From: Selaginella tamariscina
Lineage: Eukaryota > Streptophyta > Lycopodiopsida > Selaginellales > Selaginellaceae
Assembly: GCA_003024785.1 (NCBI GenBank)
Contig: PUQB01000098.1
Coordinates: 930,805-994,804 of the forward strand
Direction of reading: 5' to 3'
DNA: 64,000 nt
Shown piece by piece: positions 35,321 to 48,229 of the stretch (the first letter of the stretch is position 1; each line of letters opens with the position of its first letter). The notes below the pieces were generated by a model that was not told the DNA's origin, ran no database searches, and saw nothing but the letters and a program-made list of their open reading frames with translations. The position numbers were made by a program, and so were the translations under genes.

Positions 35321-36960
35321 GAAATTTTAAAGACATTCTGATTTGAAAGCCCTTGCAGAAATTGATTTGTATGCAATTGTGAAGAAAAAGGAAAATCTCC
35401 CAATAGGTATAGCGAGAGGATCAATTGGGATTACATGAAAAATTTTATAAATCGGTTCCTTATGAAATGAACCTACAGAAACAACCTGCAGACTATATTT
35501 ATATCTATATTAATGATCCTTTAGAGCAAGTCAATATAGGAATAGAACATGAACCTAAGGTGTTAACTATAGCTCAAGGACTAGATCCTGTTTTAAAGAT
35601 AAAGGATTGACATTGTTAGAAGAGTATAAAGATGTATTTGCATGGTCCTACTAGGATCTAAAAGGCATACCCCCAGAATTGTGTATGCATACTATCCAAC
35701 TCTTGCCGGGATGCCAACCAGCTAAACAAAATGCATATAGGATGAATCCTAATTATGCAAAGTTGGTTAAAGAGGAAATTGATAAGTTGTTACATGTTGG
35801 TTTTATATATCCTATACAAGGAGCACAATGGTTATCACCACTTGTAATTGTTCCTAAGAAAAATGGAAAACTAAGAGTATGTGTAAACTATAAGAAGTTA
35901 AATGATGTAACAGCTAAGGATACTTTTCCTATTCCTTTTACAGAGAAAATGCTGGATAATGTTGTTGGACATGAAATGTATTTCTTTATGGATGGCTTTT
36001 CAGGATATAATCAAGTGATGATAACTCTAGAAGATCAACATAAGATAGCTTTTATAAGTTCGTGGGGTGCATATGCCTATAGGGTCATGCCTTTTGGCCT
36101 ATGTAATGCACCCTTTACATTTCAAAGGATTATAACAGATACCTTTCGGGAATACCTTTTAAACTTTATGAAAGTCTTTATGAACGATTTTAGTGTTTAT
36201 AGCACGAAAGAGGAACATTTACATTGTCTGAAAAAATGTTTCTAGAAATGTAGGCAGAATCTGTTGCCTTGAATCCAGAAAAGTGTAACTTCTTTGTTAA
36301 GTCAGGAATCCTTTTGGGACACGTTGTTTGTAAAGAAGGTATAATGGTTGACTAGGATAAGGTTAAGGTTATCCTGAGTTTACAACCACCGCAAGATATA
36401 AAGGAATTACGGAGATTTTTAGGCAAAATAGGTTATCATAGGCAATTTATAAAGCAATATGCTCAAATTACGAAACCTTTAACAGATTGTTAAAGGCAGA
36501 TGTACCATATGAATGGACATTAGAGTGTCAAGAGGCCTTTGACTAGCTTCGAAAGGTTCTTACTAAGGCTCCAATACTTGTTAGCCCAAAATGGGATCAA
36601 GAATTCCACGTTCAAGTAGATGCCTTTGATATGGCTATAGGAGCCGTCCTTATGCAAATGCAAGAGGATGGGAAGGATCGTCCCATTTATTATGTTAGTC
36701 GTAGACTTACACCTATGGAAGTAAATTATACCACTACAGAAAAGGAAGCATTACGCTATCCATAAGTTTAGACATTATCTTCTAGCTAATAAAGTTAAAA
36801 TTTTTGTGGATCATAAAGCTTTATTATACTTACTTAATAAACATGTTCTTATGGGAAGGTTAGCCAAGTGGTTTTTACTTCTACAAGAATATAATTTTGA
36901 GATAATTCATAAGCCGGAAAGGCAGCATGAACAGGCTGACCATTTAAGTCGTATTAAATA
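35321..36960 (+). pseudogene. Reverse transcriptase and RNase H of element E
   Basis: RT lies in the open frame at 35679-36245: ELCMHTIQLLPGCQP, VKEEIDKLLHVGFIYP, MPFGLCNAPFTFQRI. The catalytic YxDD box near 36175 reads FMNDF, so the first Asp has become Asn. RNase H follows in broken frames to about 36960 (QVDAFDMAIGAVLMQ). It would copy element RNA to DNA, but this copy is dead. Confidence 0.85.
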
Positions 36961-37199
36961 GGTGAAGCTCCTATTCGGGCTTGGATGATTTTCCTGATGT
37001 GAATTTATTTCGAATAGAGGTTACATGATTAAGGTGGTTAGATCATATAAAACAATATCTAGCCACTGGAACAGTACCACCTGTTTATAAAACAGTAGAT
37101 GAAAGGAAGTTGTTTGTCATGAGGACACAACACTTTTCTCTCATGGGAGGAAAGCTATATAAATTGGGATCTGATGGTGTGTTACGAAGGTGTGTAGAG

Positions 37200-38035
37200 C
37201 CTTCAGAGGTCCCGAAGGTTCTTAAAGAGGCTCATTCAGGCCTTGCATGAGGTCATTTTGCAGAGGAAATAAGAAGAAGAAAGATCCTTCAAGCGGGACT
37301 ATGGTGGCCTACCTTATGGAGAGAGGTAGCTAGCTATTGTAAGGTAGAACCTTTTTAGAAATGGGGAATGGACTTTATAGGACCAATTAATCCTGTGAGC
37401 TCAAAAAGGAATCAATATATATTGGTTTTAACAGATTATATGACTAAATGGGTAGAAGCAGAGCCTATGAGAAAGGTTGATGCATACAATACAGCAAAGG
37501 TTATATATAATACCATAATAGTACGTTATGGTATTCCTAAGGAAATTGTGAGTGATAGAGGAAAACATTTCGTGAATGAAATGATAGAAATGCTTATGAA
37601 GGAGTTTGTGATAAAGCATAAGAAGTCTACACCATATTACCCACAAGGTAATGGGCAGGCTGAGTTGACAAATAAAGTCCTTAAAATTATTTTAAGGAAG
37701 GTGGCTCAGGATAATCAGAAGGATTGGGATGAAAGGTTACTAGAAGTTCTCTGGACCTATAGGACAGCCTATAAAGTGACTATAGGCATGACACCTTTTA
37801 AGCTTGCATATGGATTAGAGGCCATAACTCCGATGGAGTATATTGTGCCATCCTTCCAAATAGTTGTACAGTGTATATATGGGAGAGAAGGATTTTTGGG
37901 TAACTTGCCTAATAGAGTAGAGAAGTTGGATGAGTTAAGAATGTATGCCTTATGGACAATACAAGGGATTCAAAGAAGAAGGAAGGCCTGGCTCGATAGG
38001 AACAGAAGAGGAAAGGAGATAAAGAAATAGACTTA
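37200..38035 (+). pseudogene. Integrase of element E
   Basis: The open frame at 37368-38030 begins MDFIGPINPVSSKRNQYILV and contains TDYMTKWVEAEPM, GIPKEIVSDRGKHF and STPYYPQGNGQAEL, so the core D,D,E arrangement is visible. An upstream piece (37200-37360) has the zinc-finger region with stops. No chromodomain follows. Confidence 0.85.
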
Positions 38036-38399
38036 GTCATGTGGTATAGAGGTAAGGTGGGAGAAATGAGTCAGAAGTTGAACTTGAAATGGATAGGCCC
38101 TTTTCGGGTTAAATCTATAAAGGAGTGGTGCAATTAGAAACATTGGAAGGAGAGGAAATTGAAGGAATGGTGAACAGTAATAAAGTAAGGAAGTACATAG
38201 AGGAGAAGTTGGGAAATATTATTTATGCTGATTTGAGGAGTATATTCTCTTCCTAGTAGTGCACGAGAACCGAGAGTGTAGATCTAGGGTTTTACAGAGT
38301 GTGCTACGAGAGAGAAATGTCAGCAAAGAAAGGCTGTTTGCCTACACAGAATTGCCGAGAGCTTGTCAATCCTCCCAATGGGGAGAGATTGGGGCAAGT

Positions 38400-40460
38400 G
38401 TAGTTGGTACATACAAGGTGGAAATACTCTGCGGAGATGGAAAAGGTGTTGAAGGAGCTCGGTTTATGGGCGTATGTGCAGATTTTGAGAGACGAAGAGC
38501 CCCATGACGAGCAGTGTTTCACGTTGGTTATGTTAATGGAAAAGGTAGAGAAACTTGAGTTGGGGTTTATGACGTATTCAAAGGAGAGGAAGCTTCTCAT
38601 TACAGAAAGGTTGGTTGAGAAGGTGTTCCAGTTGCCGCAGTCGGAGGGCGAGGTGAAGGCCAATAAGGCTCACCTCACGGAGTATTTGAGAGAAGGGAAG
38701 TAGTATGTGAGTAAGGTTGGGCTGATGTTGTCGGATCTCGTGGAGGAGATGCAATTGGCAGTAAATTTTATTGTCAATGCATTTGAGTTTCGGACATCCC
38801 ATATCACGGTGTCAAATCCAGTCATGTCATTGTATGATAGATTGAAGGCGAAGAAGCCGGTGGGAGTGGCTCGGTACCTATTAAAAATACTGTGGGAGCA
38901 CCTTTGCGCTATGCAGAAATTGGAGAAAAGAGGAAAACCTTCATCAATGATGGTGTTTACATGGGTGCAAGTCATTGCAGACTATGTATGCCAACATGGA
39001 GAGCCAGCAAGACCGGAGATTGTGGCTCGGATGAACAAGTCAGGAAGGAAACAGAGTTGTTCCAAAGGAAACATGCGAAGCGCAAAGGACCGGAGTCAAA
39101 AGGGAAGGAATCAAGTGGCGATGGGCAAAGAGAGGAGGACAAACAGGTGGAAAAGGCGCATAAGAAGAGGAAGATTAAGGTGGAGAGGCCGACAATAGCA
39201 AAGAGGACCACAAGATCTGGAGGAAGAAGCGGCAAGCTGAAGGCAGGAGCAAAGGAGAGTGCAGAATAGAAGCTTGTGGTGGATCTGGAAGAAGAGGAAG
39301 AGGAGTATTCGGGAGGTACGACACTAGGGAGGAACCATTGGAGCAAGGAGAGAAAGATGAACCTGTGGAGGAGGGCCAGTCAAAGATGAGCTGCACGAAG
39401 TGGAGAAGGAGCGTAGGACAAAGGTGAGGCAAGAGATTAGGAGGGATTTCCAAAAGCAGGGGATAATAGAACAAGAGACTACTCCAAGGTAGTCAAAGGA
39501 GGGTGGCCAATGATGATAGTTCCGTTGGAGACAGTGGATCCTTTTGAGGAGAAGACAGTGGAGAAGGGCAAAATAGTGGTAGACAAACAGACGGATCAAC
39601 AAGAAGAGAAGCGCAAGGTATATGAAGCATCTCTGGATATTCTAGGTCCGGCGGTTACGTGACAACGTGGATATAACCGACGACGGTGTTGTGGAAATTG
39701 CAAGAGAGATGGTGCGTGGATCCAAGTTTCCAAGACACCAATTTAACCTGCCCAGTTCCAGTCATCACCGAGAGCACATGGAGTATGTATGAAAGGGGTG
39801 TGTATTGTGGCAGTGGATCGCAGGGTATGCCGGTGTCTGATTTTTGTTTAGATGAGGAGGATCCACGTCAGCAGCAGCAGGAATGCAACATACAAGTGGA
39901 TATGTCGTTCAAGCGTCGGAGGGCATTTGTGGAAGGATGCGCAGGTCACGGAAACGCAAATGCAGTTTGCGCAGGTGCTAGCGCAGTTGCAGTCGGAAAT
40001 GGTAGAGCAAGTCGTTGGAGGAGGAAACGAGGTGCAGGATACAATGCAGTTGGCGACAAGCCTTTTCAACCATCTGGTCAACACAGGATATACGGTCAAA
40101 GATAGAGCAAATATCCAGCGATTGATTGTGCAAGCATGGAGAGTATCATGACGCCCAAGATGACTGCCATTCAGGGGATGATGAGCAAGGGTATTTAGTG
40201 GCCGATGAAACAAAGGACCTCGAGTCCAGTGGTGGAGCTCAAACCCCCGATGACGGTGCAGAAGCCAATGACCTTATTTCAGAGGCTAGTGCGAGCGCGA
40301 GATGAGAGCCAGCAAACTGCTACTATTCTATCAGTGGTGGTGGACAAGTTTCAGCGTCTTCAAGAGGAGAATGAGCAACTTAGGGAGATACATGCGTTTG
40401 GTCTGCAAGTAGCAATGGTGCAGCAGGAACTAAATAAGGAAAAGGCCGAGTTCTAGAAGT
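38400..40460 (+). pseudogene. Extra ORF region of element E between integrase and 3' LTR
   Basis: Open stretches follow each other on the + strand with few breaks: 38404-38703, 38707-39198, 39852-40151 and 40205-40456. The first two read through one TAG at 38701 and look like one globular, helix-rich protein (KVFQLPQSEGEVKANKAHL, LLKILWEHLCAMQKLEKRG) ending in a basic Lys/Arg-rich tail. The last part is coiled-coil-like (QRLQEENEQLREIHAF). No signal peptide or membrane span is seen, so it is not env-like. Tat-group elements can carry extra ORFs here; I cannot assign a function. Confidence 0.6.
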
Positions 40461-40543
40461 ATAAGGATCAGGAAGAGGTGGAGTATCAGGAGGAACTCAT
40501 GATGTGTTGCCGTGAGGACACAATAACAAATAAGGAGGGGCAG

Positions 40544-41071
40544 TGTTAAAGGTAAACTATTAGGAAGATAGGACATCCTACTATGGAGAGAATAAGGGTA
40601 GGAAGGTCTGTAGTAAGCATGGAAGGAAAGGCTGTGAAGGGGAAAAATCCTTACCGAGAGGAAAAGGTGAGTAAGGAAAAGGAAAAGGAAAAGGAAAGAA
40701 AACTCGGAAAGGAAAAGGATGACATGGCAAGAGGAAGGGTAGTTAAGGGGTAGTTAGGGTAGGGGAAAAGGGGTCTCCACAAGAAGTTCCAGCAGGAGAG
40801 AGAGAGTTTCCACACTTTATTCTCTTGTATTCATGTTAGTAATGAAGGTGCATATTATAAGATTTTGTGTGTGCAATATGTATACTTTCAATGAATGGAT
40901 CTAACAAGGCAATAGCCAAAACCGTTCTTGCCCTTGACTTCGGAGACCAGTCATTGTGGCACTGAGAGAAGGTGTTTTAATATATGTATATGTGGAGAGT
41001 TGATGTAAAGAAAGTGTGTAGCCTCTCTTAAAGGTTAGGAGAAAGGGTGAGGTTTTCTCTTTTCCTGTTTC
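40544..41071 (+). mobile_element. 3' LTR of element E
   Basis: It starts TGTTAAAGGTAAAC right after a polypurine tract (AAGGAGGGGCAG, 40532-40543). It has a GGAAAAGGAAAAGG-rich stretch near 40675-40720 and ends near GGTTTTCTCTTTTCCTGTTT. The terminal TTTAACA of the 5' copy is not preserved. Confidence 0.65.
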
Positions 41072-42647
41072 TTTCTTCTTTTTTTGTTTGTACTTACTAA
41101 AGAGATGTAAACTTTATACGTAGGATTTATATAAAAAAGCACAATGCACATTAGATAACCCTTTTAAACTTGTGAGTTTACCTTAACTGAGCTGTTATCC
41201 TTAACATTTAACGATCTTTAACCATGTTGTTATTTTTAATCTGGTGAGTTTACCCTTAACCCAATTATCACTTTATCATACATGGTCATGCATTATCCAT
41301 GACTGGTCAAGTGGCCTTGATAGTGCCACGTGGGTTAGGGGTGTTATGATATACATTTAAAAGTTAAGATGACTATTGAATAGAATTTAGGATGGTTTTA
41401 ACGAGGTGTTTCATGACACACGTTTAGGGTTTAGGGTTTAGGATTTAGTATGGTTGTTAGATATGCTTTAGGATGGTTGTTGAATAGGATTTAGAATGAA
41501 CCTCTTTTGGATAGGATTTAGGATGGCTCATAGATAGGATTTACAATGGCCCTTTAATAAGCATTCACAACATGTGCGGTCCCCGGCCCCTACTATCCCA
41601 CCCCCCTATATCGCTAGGCGTTGGGGACCCATGAACGAAAAAAATCACTGGCTTACGGAATTCCCTGCCAAGGCGAACCACTCCACGGCACCGAATCGAC
41701 GGTTAGAGATACACATTAAATAAACTTATTATATAAGATAATACACATGCCCATAGTTGGTGGGCTTAATTATTTAATAATAATAATTTATTAATCAATG
41801 GGCCCTATCCTTGAGTTTATTTCTAAGTTGAACTTGTAACCCAATTATTATCCTTAATTTGGTGAATTTAACTCTAAGTTAAATAATTAACCCAATTGTT
41901 ATCTTTAACCTAGTGAGTTTCTCTTTATTTACCTATTTATCCATGCCTAGGGTTAACTATTTAATGACCTTTAACCTAATTGTTATCCTTAACCTGGTGA
42001 CTTTATTCTTAATTTGATCCTTAACCCAATTATTATCCTTCATTTGGTGAATTTATTTCTAAGTTGGATTCTTAATAACCCAATTGTTATACTTAACCAA
42101 GTGAGTTTATCCTTGAGTTGGGCTTAACAATTTAATCATCATTAACCAAGTTATTATCCTTAACCTAGTGAGTTTACACTTAACAAATATATTATTCCTA
42201 ACCTCATGCCATGTATGATCCATGTCTAATCAAGCGGTCCCAATAGTGCCACATGGGTTTAGGATTTAGGACAGTCATTGATGAGGGGTTGATGACACAT
42301 GTTTAGAATTTAAAATGGATATTGAATAGGATTTAGGAACCATTCATGGGGATATTGATGACACATTTGGATTTAGTGTCATAGTTCTAACCTAATGGAT
42401 TAACTACCTGGGTAAAGATTATGGAATATGTGGCCAAAAGACCTAAGCGAACCTGAGTCATTATGACTAAAGGCCTTTCATAAACACTAATTGGCCCTTT
42501 ACTTATTTGGCTTAAGGGGAGAGGGAAGGGTTGTGACATGTAAGATGGCCGTTCAAATAAGATTTAGGATGGCCATTTGAATAGGATTTAGGACAGCCAT
42601 TGATGAGTGTCAATTACACACCTTGATGATTTAGATGGGCGTTGATA
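41072..42647. other. Non-coding stretch with GGATTTAGG and ACCCAATT-type short repeats
   Basis: No gene. GGATTTAGGATGG-like units recur at 41380-41540 and 42250-42620. CTTAACCCAATTATCCTTAA-like units recur at 41160-42190. A GC-rich island lies at 41570-41700 with no recognised content. Telomere-like GTTTAGGGTTTAGGG occurs near 41425. Parts resemble 13706-14060 and 4190-4290. Confidence 0.5.
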
Positions 42648-43640
42648 GGATTTATATAAAGAGAGAGGATATTATGGGTTTAGGGTTTGAAATTCCTTTC
42701 TACAGTCACTCACTAGAGAGATGAGTAAACTCTTAGTAATTCTATGGTTGTGAAAGTCCTCTATTATTGTTGAATCATAAGAACTTCTTAAATCCGAAAT
42801 TTTAACCTAAATATAATCTTGTATGTAGATATGATTTTAGATTGGACACATATATACATACATACATATTTTTTATTTGTAGAGCCCACATTTGAATAGA
42901 TATTTTCCTGTTGAATTCTCTATGTAAAATCCTTTATTTTCCGCTACAATTTCCCCTTTTTTCTAATTTTTTACTTGTCTTAATGCTCATATATATATAT
43001 ATATATATCTTAGTATGAGCTCACTCACGGTTGTAAAACCTAAATAGTAAGCTCTTTGTTAGATTTAAGATACATGGTGAGCATTAGGAAGAAGAAGTAT
43101 GCAGCAGCAATCAAAGCGTGAAGAGCTAGAAGCACACTAAATCAAAAAACCTGGTAAGTGGGTATAGTCACATTTGTGTATATACGTAATTGAGAATTAT
43201 TTTATACTTATTAATCTATCTCTTTATAAGGTTTGAGCATTATTTAATAATAACTCTAGTGGTAAGTTTAATTGTAGTACACAACAAATCTATTTTTTTC
43301 TTTAATATATTCTTACTACTCTAATTAATAGCTATTATTTGTTACTTTACAAAGTTTAAATTCTAGATCCTCAATTTGGCCAGTTGTACCTTCACATAAG
43401 AGGAGGAAAGGCCGGGTGTAAACCCAAGGAGTGTCATTCTGTGGTTGCCAATTATTGGGAGCACATGTGGAAATCAAGGTTTACCAGATGGAACATACCC
43501 TTGCTCATGTCACAAGATTAGGAACACAAGATTGATGGCACATACAACACCAAGAGAGAGAAATCTTTGTGGTACTACAAAGATTGCAAAACAGTTCCTG
43601 CTATTGACAAATGAAGGACTTCAATCTTTTATATGTGTAG
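42648..43640 (+). repeat. Repeat A copy 3, with promoter and split small gene
   Basis: TTATATAAAGAG at 42651 is a plausible TATA box. ATG at 43076 begins MVSIRKKKYAAAIKA, with a stop after KA in this copy. A donor GTAAGT follows at 43154. The second exon after 43350 retains the PSHK and CGCQLLGAHVEI words and ends in a frame reading WYYKDCKT. It matches copy 1 without the MITE, so this site shows the empty target. Gene family unknown. Confidence 0.5.
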
Positions 43641-44620
43641 TTTCATCTTAAATTATTTCTTGAGTGTAGTTCATATTTCACATTTATGTTATAAACATAA
43701 GTTTAAATATGTATGAAATAAGTTATTATTGTTTCATATTATAATTTTATTTTAAATAAATTTAACACATTTGAAACACATATATCTCGGGATGTCACAT
43801 ATAAATCATGTACATAACCCTCTCTCCATGTGCGAGAAGGGTAGAAGGTATTTTTGCAATACATATGTATGCGGGTGTATGTAAGGAACCTTGGTAGGGT
43901 GTACATAAGGGGTTGTTAATCTAAAATTTTTCTATGCCTACAAACATAATTGTAGTCACCACCGTCAACCCGTAATAAGGAATGAATAGAATATGGTGAA
44001 TATATGATAAAATAGAAATCAAACTTTAAAAGGTCAGAATAGAGTAAAAATGGTAAGGTATATAGAAATAACTACTACGGATCCCGTCGTAATAGTGAAG
44101 AAAGAGAAGTATACTAAGAAATAGAGAATCAAGTAAAAAGACGAAATGAGAGTACGATGAGAGTTTATATTATGTTTACACAATGGCACATAGTACAATA
44201 TTTAATATACTCGAGGTCTCTTTCTAGTCCTATTCTACTGTATTTATATTCGTACTTATGATTTAGTACTAGTGGTTATCATAACTTCTTTTGAGCTTAT
44301 ATGATTAGTTACGTAACCACTTCATTGCAATTATGATAATTTCTACATAGGTTGTATTCCGCTAACTTTGTAGATGCATATTCCATCTCAAACACTATAT
44401 TACGGTTGTAGCCCGTAGTTCTGTGTTCTTATCTAACCCTCATATTTTCACCATATATGTATTTTTTGTATTTTTCTCATTATATGCCCTAAGGAAAGAA
44501 ACATAACTAAAAACTCCTAGGTGACTAAATATGACCATAACATCCCCCTAGACTAGAAATGTTGCATTGCCCCAATGCAACCTTAAGATGGTCCTACGAT
44601 AATCTTACAAATGGAGGCAT
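43641..44620. other. AT-rich stretch, nothing recognised
   Basis: No coding or RNA feature could be supported. Short open frames are scattered and without similarity to known motifs. Confidence 0.5.
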
Positions 44621-45649
44621 TAATTGCTTCTAGCTTTTGATTGTGCTCTTAGAGTTTCTACAAATTCCTCTTCTTCCTTTGGAGTAGCCGTGTTTATTGG
44701 AGTGGTACTCTCTAGTTCAGTGACGAGGTATCCTATTTGTTCACTTTGTTTCTTCTTGTGCCTAGATCCCATACAAGACTCCTTTCAAATCTTTATAAAT
44801 CCATGCAAACACATGTGCATTTTGTCGTAATACATTAATGACCTTCAATTGGTACTCCAATTCCAAATCCACTATGGATTAACAATTTTAACTTAGGCCA
44901 TGATTTAAACCACAGAATAAACTATAATAGTTTAAATTAATAAATTTGAAATCAATTTATATAATGATTTTAATAATTTAAATTAAATTAAATATATAAA
45001 TTTAATCTTACATTCTTTAATTTTATGAAACCTTCTCAATTGATTCATTATCTAAGTTATTAGTATATATATTTTTTATTAAAAATTAAGGTTTACTATT
45101 TATGAATAGTAAAAACCATGGTCTAAGCTAAAAAAGTTAATCTATGAAATCAATTACAATTCATACTTTATGTGGTTCTTGTTTGCTTATCTTGATCTTT
45201 ATTTCTTTTGTCTTTTCATTACTCATAATCTCCAATTATTGTTTGGTTCGTGTTATTTGTTCATTCTTTGTTTCTTATTGTAATTGTTGCTCCTTTTATT
45301 GTTTGAACTTGTTTGTTAATCCTAATACTTCAATATGTTGTTGTGGCACATCATTTGTAGACATATTCTCTTCTCCATTATTCTCCGTGTTGTAGTGGCC
45401 CTCATTTTCGGGTGTCTTCTAATATAAATCAATTTGTGCAATCTTTACCAATTTTGAATTATTGTCTAACAATTCTCTTTCCTCTTTCTTTGTGTTGTAG
45501 TGTCCCCCATTTTCTGGTGTCATCTAATATAAATCAATTTGTGCAATCTGGACCAATTCTGGATTACTATCAAACAGTATTTTTTCCTCTTTCATATTCA
45601 TACCATAGCTCCAATCATAATTCTCTATTCCTAAGGGTTGAGTTGGTCG

Positions 45650-46060
45650 TTTAATTTGTGTCTTTTATTGCATCTTAATAACAGCTTCTTGTCCATTCTT
45701 GTATAATGTCATTTCATTGTGTTCCTAATCATGTTGTACTTTTACATCCCGTAACCAGGGTTGACCTAACAAGATTCAATAGGGTTGATTTGTTTAACCA
45801 ATTTGCAATATGACAAAGGACATCTTGTATTTAATCCTTGCAATATCAATGCAAAAAGCTCTAATTATTCCAACAAGTTGTACTTTTATCTGATCTGCCA
45901 TCCATACTAAGAAGGGTGCATTCTCCATTGGTCCAAGTTCCAATTCCTTGCAAGCTTCCTCCTCAATAATGTTGACTCTTGAGCCTCCATTAATAAGTAT
46001 GTTTTAGATGTTGTTTCTTCCAATACATACAATTATCATTGGTACTTCCTCATCCCAGTC
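45650..46060 (-). pseudogene. Protease of element F
   Basis: Reading on the - strand gives ILINGGSRVNIIEEEACKEL near 46010-45950, then LLGQPWLRDVKV near 45770. The active-site Asp is replaced by Asn (NGGS). It otherwise matches the protease of element E. Confidence 0.7.
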
Positions 46061-46409
46061 TTTCTCATCTCTAAGAATTTTGGCCGTATTCACCTCAATT
46101 CGACTTGTATTTTGTTGGGTATGGCTTGCATTCAGTACATTAATTATTTGCATTTGTAAGAATGGAGCAAGTGTAAGTAAACTCCCTTATATTCAACTAC
46201 ACCAATTGTTGCAATGTAATGGCCACAATATGATTTCCAAGTGGCAATGTTGATGTGGATCCCATGGATTGCTTGATTACTTCATTGGGTATAGAATCTT
46301 TCTTTTCTTCTTGCTGTATTTCTGGATTTGGTCCGCCATTTTCTACACTATAGCTTTCTTTTTTTTCCAGTTTTTGCGTATTGGTTCTTCTTTACTTGCT
46401 TCCATCCGA

Positions 46410-47530
46410 ACTCACTTAGCATGTGTCACTACATATGTTTCTGCTGAAGCTAAGTTCATATCTTCTTCCCACTTGCATTCATGATTTTGTTTCTCCTGGT
46501 CACCTTCTTGTTGGACTTCAACCCTCTGTGTTGCTGGTTTTGGTGGTGGTACTCTTGAGTTATATTTGTGGTTCAGACACTCGAGTGAATAGTGTCCCCA
46601 TTCTCCACATGTATAGCATCGGACGTTATTTAGTCTATTACATTTAGTGGAATAATGTCCCTTTTCCCACATCTGAAACATGTCACATTAGGATTCCCAC
46701 TATGTTGAATTGGTGGAAGGAGTAATAAGGGTGGCCCTGCTTGCACAGGTGCTAGTAATAAAGGTTGTCCTTCCCACAATATCTCTTCATTTTTGTTCTA
46801 CTGATAGTATGGTCTTGGTTTGCAAGGGTATCTTTTTCCATTTTTGTTCCTTCAGTCAATGTTATATTGTCTTTATGAATAATCAAATTGGTTAGTACTC
46901 TATGTTGCATTCCATTTGGGTGGTGGGTAGCCTTCAATGCACCCAATCATCAGTTGTGGTTTATATACCTTGTACTTTAGCATTGTCTCACTTCGTGTCC
47001 TACTCCTCCACATAACTGACACTTAGTATTTATATTCTAAAGCATTGTGTTGTTCATGCTTACATGTTGTGCACAATACTATTCTAGGATGTACTTGTAC
47101 CTCAATTTCTCTCTTATGCAGTCTATGTGGTTTGCATTCCTCATCATCTATGTATTGTGGTGGTATCAATGTTTCAATTTGTTCCACCTCCTTTATAGCA
47201 TCTCTTAAATCGTGTGGCCTTGCCAATCATACTTGGAGTTGCCAACTCTTACATAACCCATTGACGTACCATTTTCTTGCCAATTTATCAATGACATCAC
47301 CCATCTCACAATGATTGTATATTCTTTGAAATTTGCACATGTAATCCTCTACTACTTCTATAGGTCCTTGTCATAATTCCTGCAATTGAACTGTCTTGTG
47401 ATACTTTCGAACATAGTAATTCTTGAATATATAAGTAGTGTTTTGTACTTATCAATTGTGATAGCATTCCTATCAACATTACCCACACAAGCTTGGTTTT
47501 TTGCCTTGCTGGTGCTCAGCATAGAAGGGG
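46410..47530 (-). pseudogene. gag of element F
   Basis: CCHC knuckles near the 3' end: CYTCGEWGHYSLEC at 46577-46618 and, in a shifted frame, a second one containing GHYSTKC. An upstream piece at 47226-47023 reads MARPHDLRDAIKEVEQIETL. Frames are broken. Confidence 0.7.
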
Positions 47531-47536
47531 TGGATG

Positions 47537-48229
47537 TGGTTGTCAAGGACTCTTCATGCCAATGTGGGATGACTTAGGTGGTCTCCGTGGTTGCCAGGAC
47601 ATTTTGCCAATGCCCAATGGTAAGTCAATGGTATGGTTGTTACTTTGGGATATACAGGAAGTGTTGTGGTGGCCTCTACCTAGATGCTGCGAGGGTCCGT
47701 ATACTGGTGGACCAGAGCTTTCCTTTTGGTGGTGTGGGCTTCTTCTAAGGAAGGAGAAAGAAGAGGAGAGGAGGAAGGGAGATTCGGAGAAGTGGGCAAT
47801 GGTAGGCAAAAGCGATATGTGTATATTGCCTCTTAGAAGTACAAGGTGGCCCCTTCCCCAAAGATGGCTAGAACAAGACACACACAAGAGGATGGACTAG
47901 AAGGACCCCCAGCCACTGTTTACCTCCTTGCTTATATAGTGGTTGGGTGGTACTAGAACGTAGGACATGTGGCACTTCCCCATTGGATTGCCACCTATGT
48001 TGTGGTCTTATCCTACTAGCTTAATGCACCTCCCTCATGCTTGTTGTCCTTAGCACTTTGGTAGTTGGTCTAAACGATTGGATCTAACTTGCTGTTACTG
48101 ATGCCTAATAGCCATCACTATTAGTTTGTACCTGTTGTACATCCCCTGCTCCTTTGTTCGGCCTCTCTTATGAATTGTCGCTTGTTCGTGCCTACTGCTT
48201 GTTTGATGGTGGTCAAACCATGTTGACTA
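47537..48229 (-). mobile_element. 5' LTR of element F (693 bp)
   Basis: On the - strand it begins TAGTCAACATGGTTTGACC (family consensus with transitions), has CACTATATAAGC near 47940, and ends GACAACCA at 47537. Colinear with 12178-12872. Confidence 0.75.

Larger units (their letters stand above)
31693..41071 (+). mobile_element. Tat/Athila-like Ty3/Gypsy element E
   Basis: Order on the + strand: 44-bp 5' LTR remnant (31693-31736), primer-binding-like TTTGGCGACCACAGAGGG, gag with two zinc knuckles, protease, RT, RNase H, integrase, a 2-kb extra coding region, PPT, and a 3' LTR from 40544. No chromodomain follows the integrase. A solo LTR sits at 33505-34372. The inverted LTR ends TGTTAAA/TTTAACA support the 5' boundary; the extreme 3' end is blurred. 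Confidence 0.8.
44621..48229 (-). mobile_element. Tat-like Ty3/Gypsy element F, 5' part
   Basis: On the - strand: 5' LTR 48229-47537, gag 47530-46410, protease about 46050-45700, spacer, and the start of RT near 44830 (HVFAWIYKDLKG). The rest of pol and the 3' LTR are missing, so it was truncated near 44.6 kb. Its LTR is 693 bp and belongs to the same family as that of element G. Confidence 0.75.

Noticed and set aside
38259-38507. 82-residue open frame overlapping the extra ORF start
   Set aside because: The frame used by the longer downstream product has better coding character; this one is a shadow.
41570-41700. tRNA or other structured RNA in the GC-rich island
   Set aside because: No cloverleaf with conserved T-arm and anticodon positions could be drawn.
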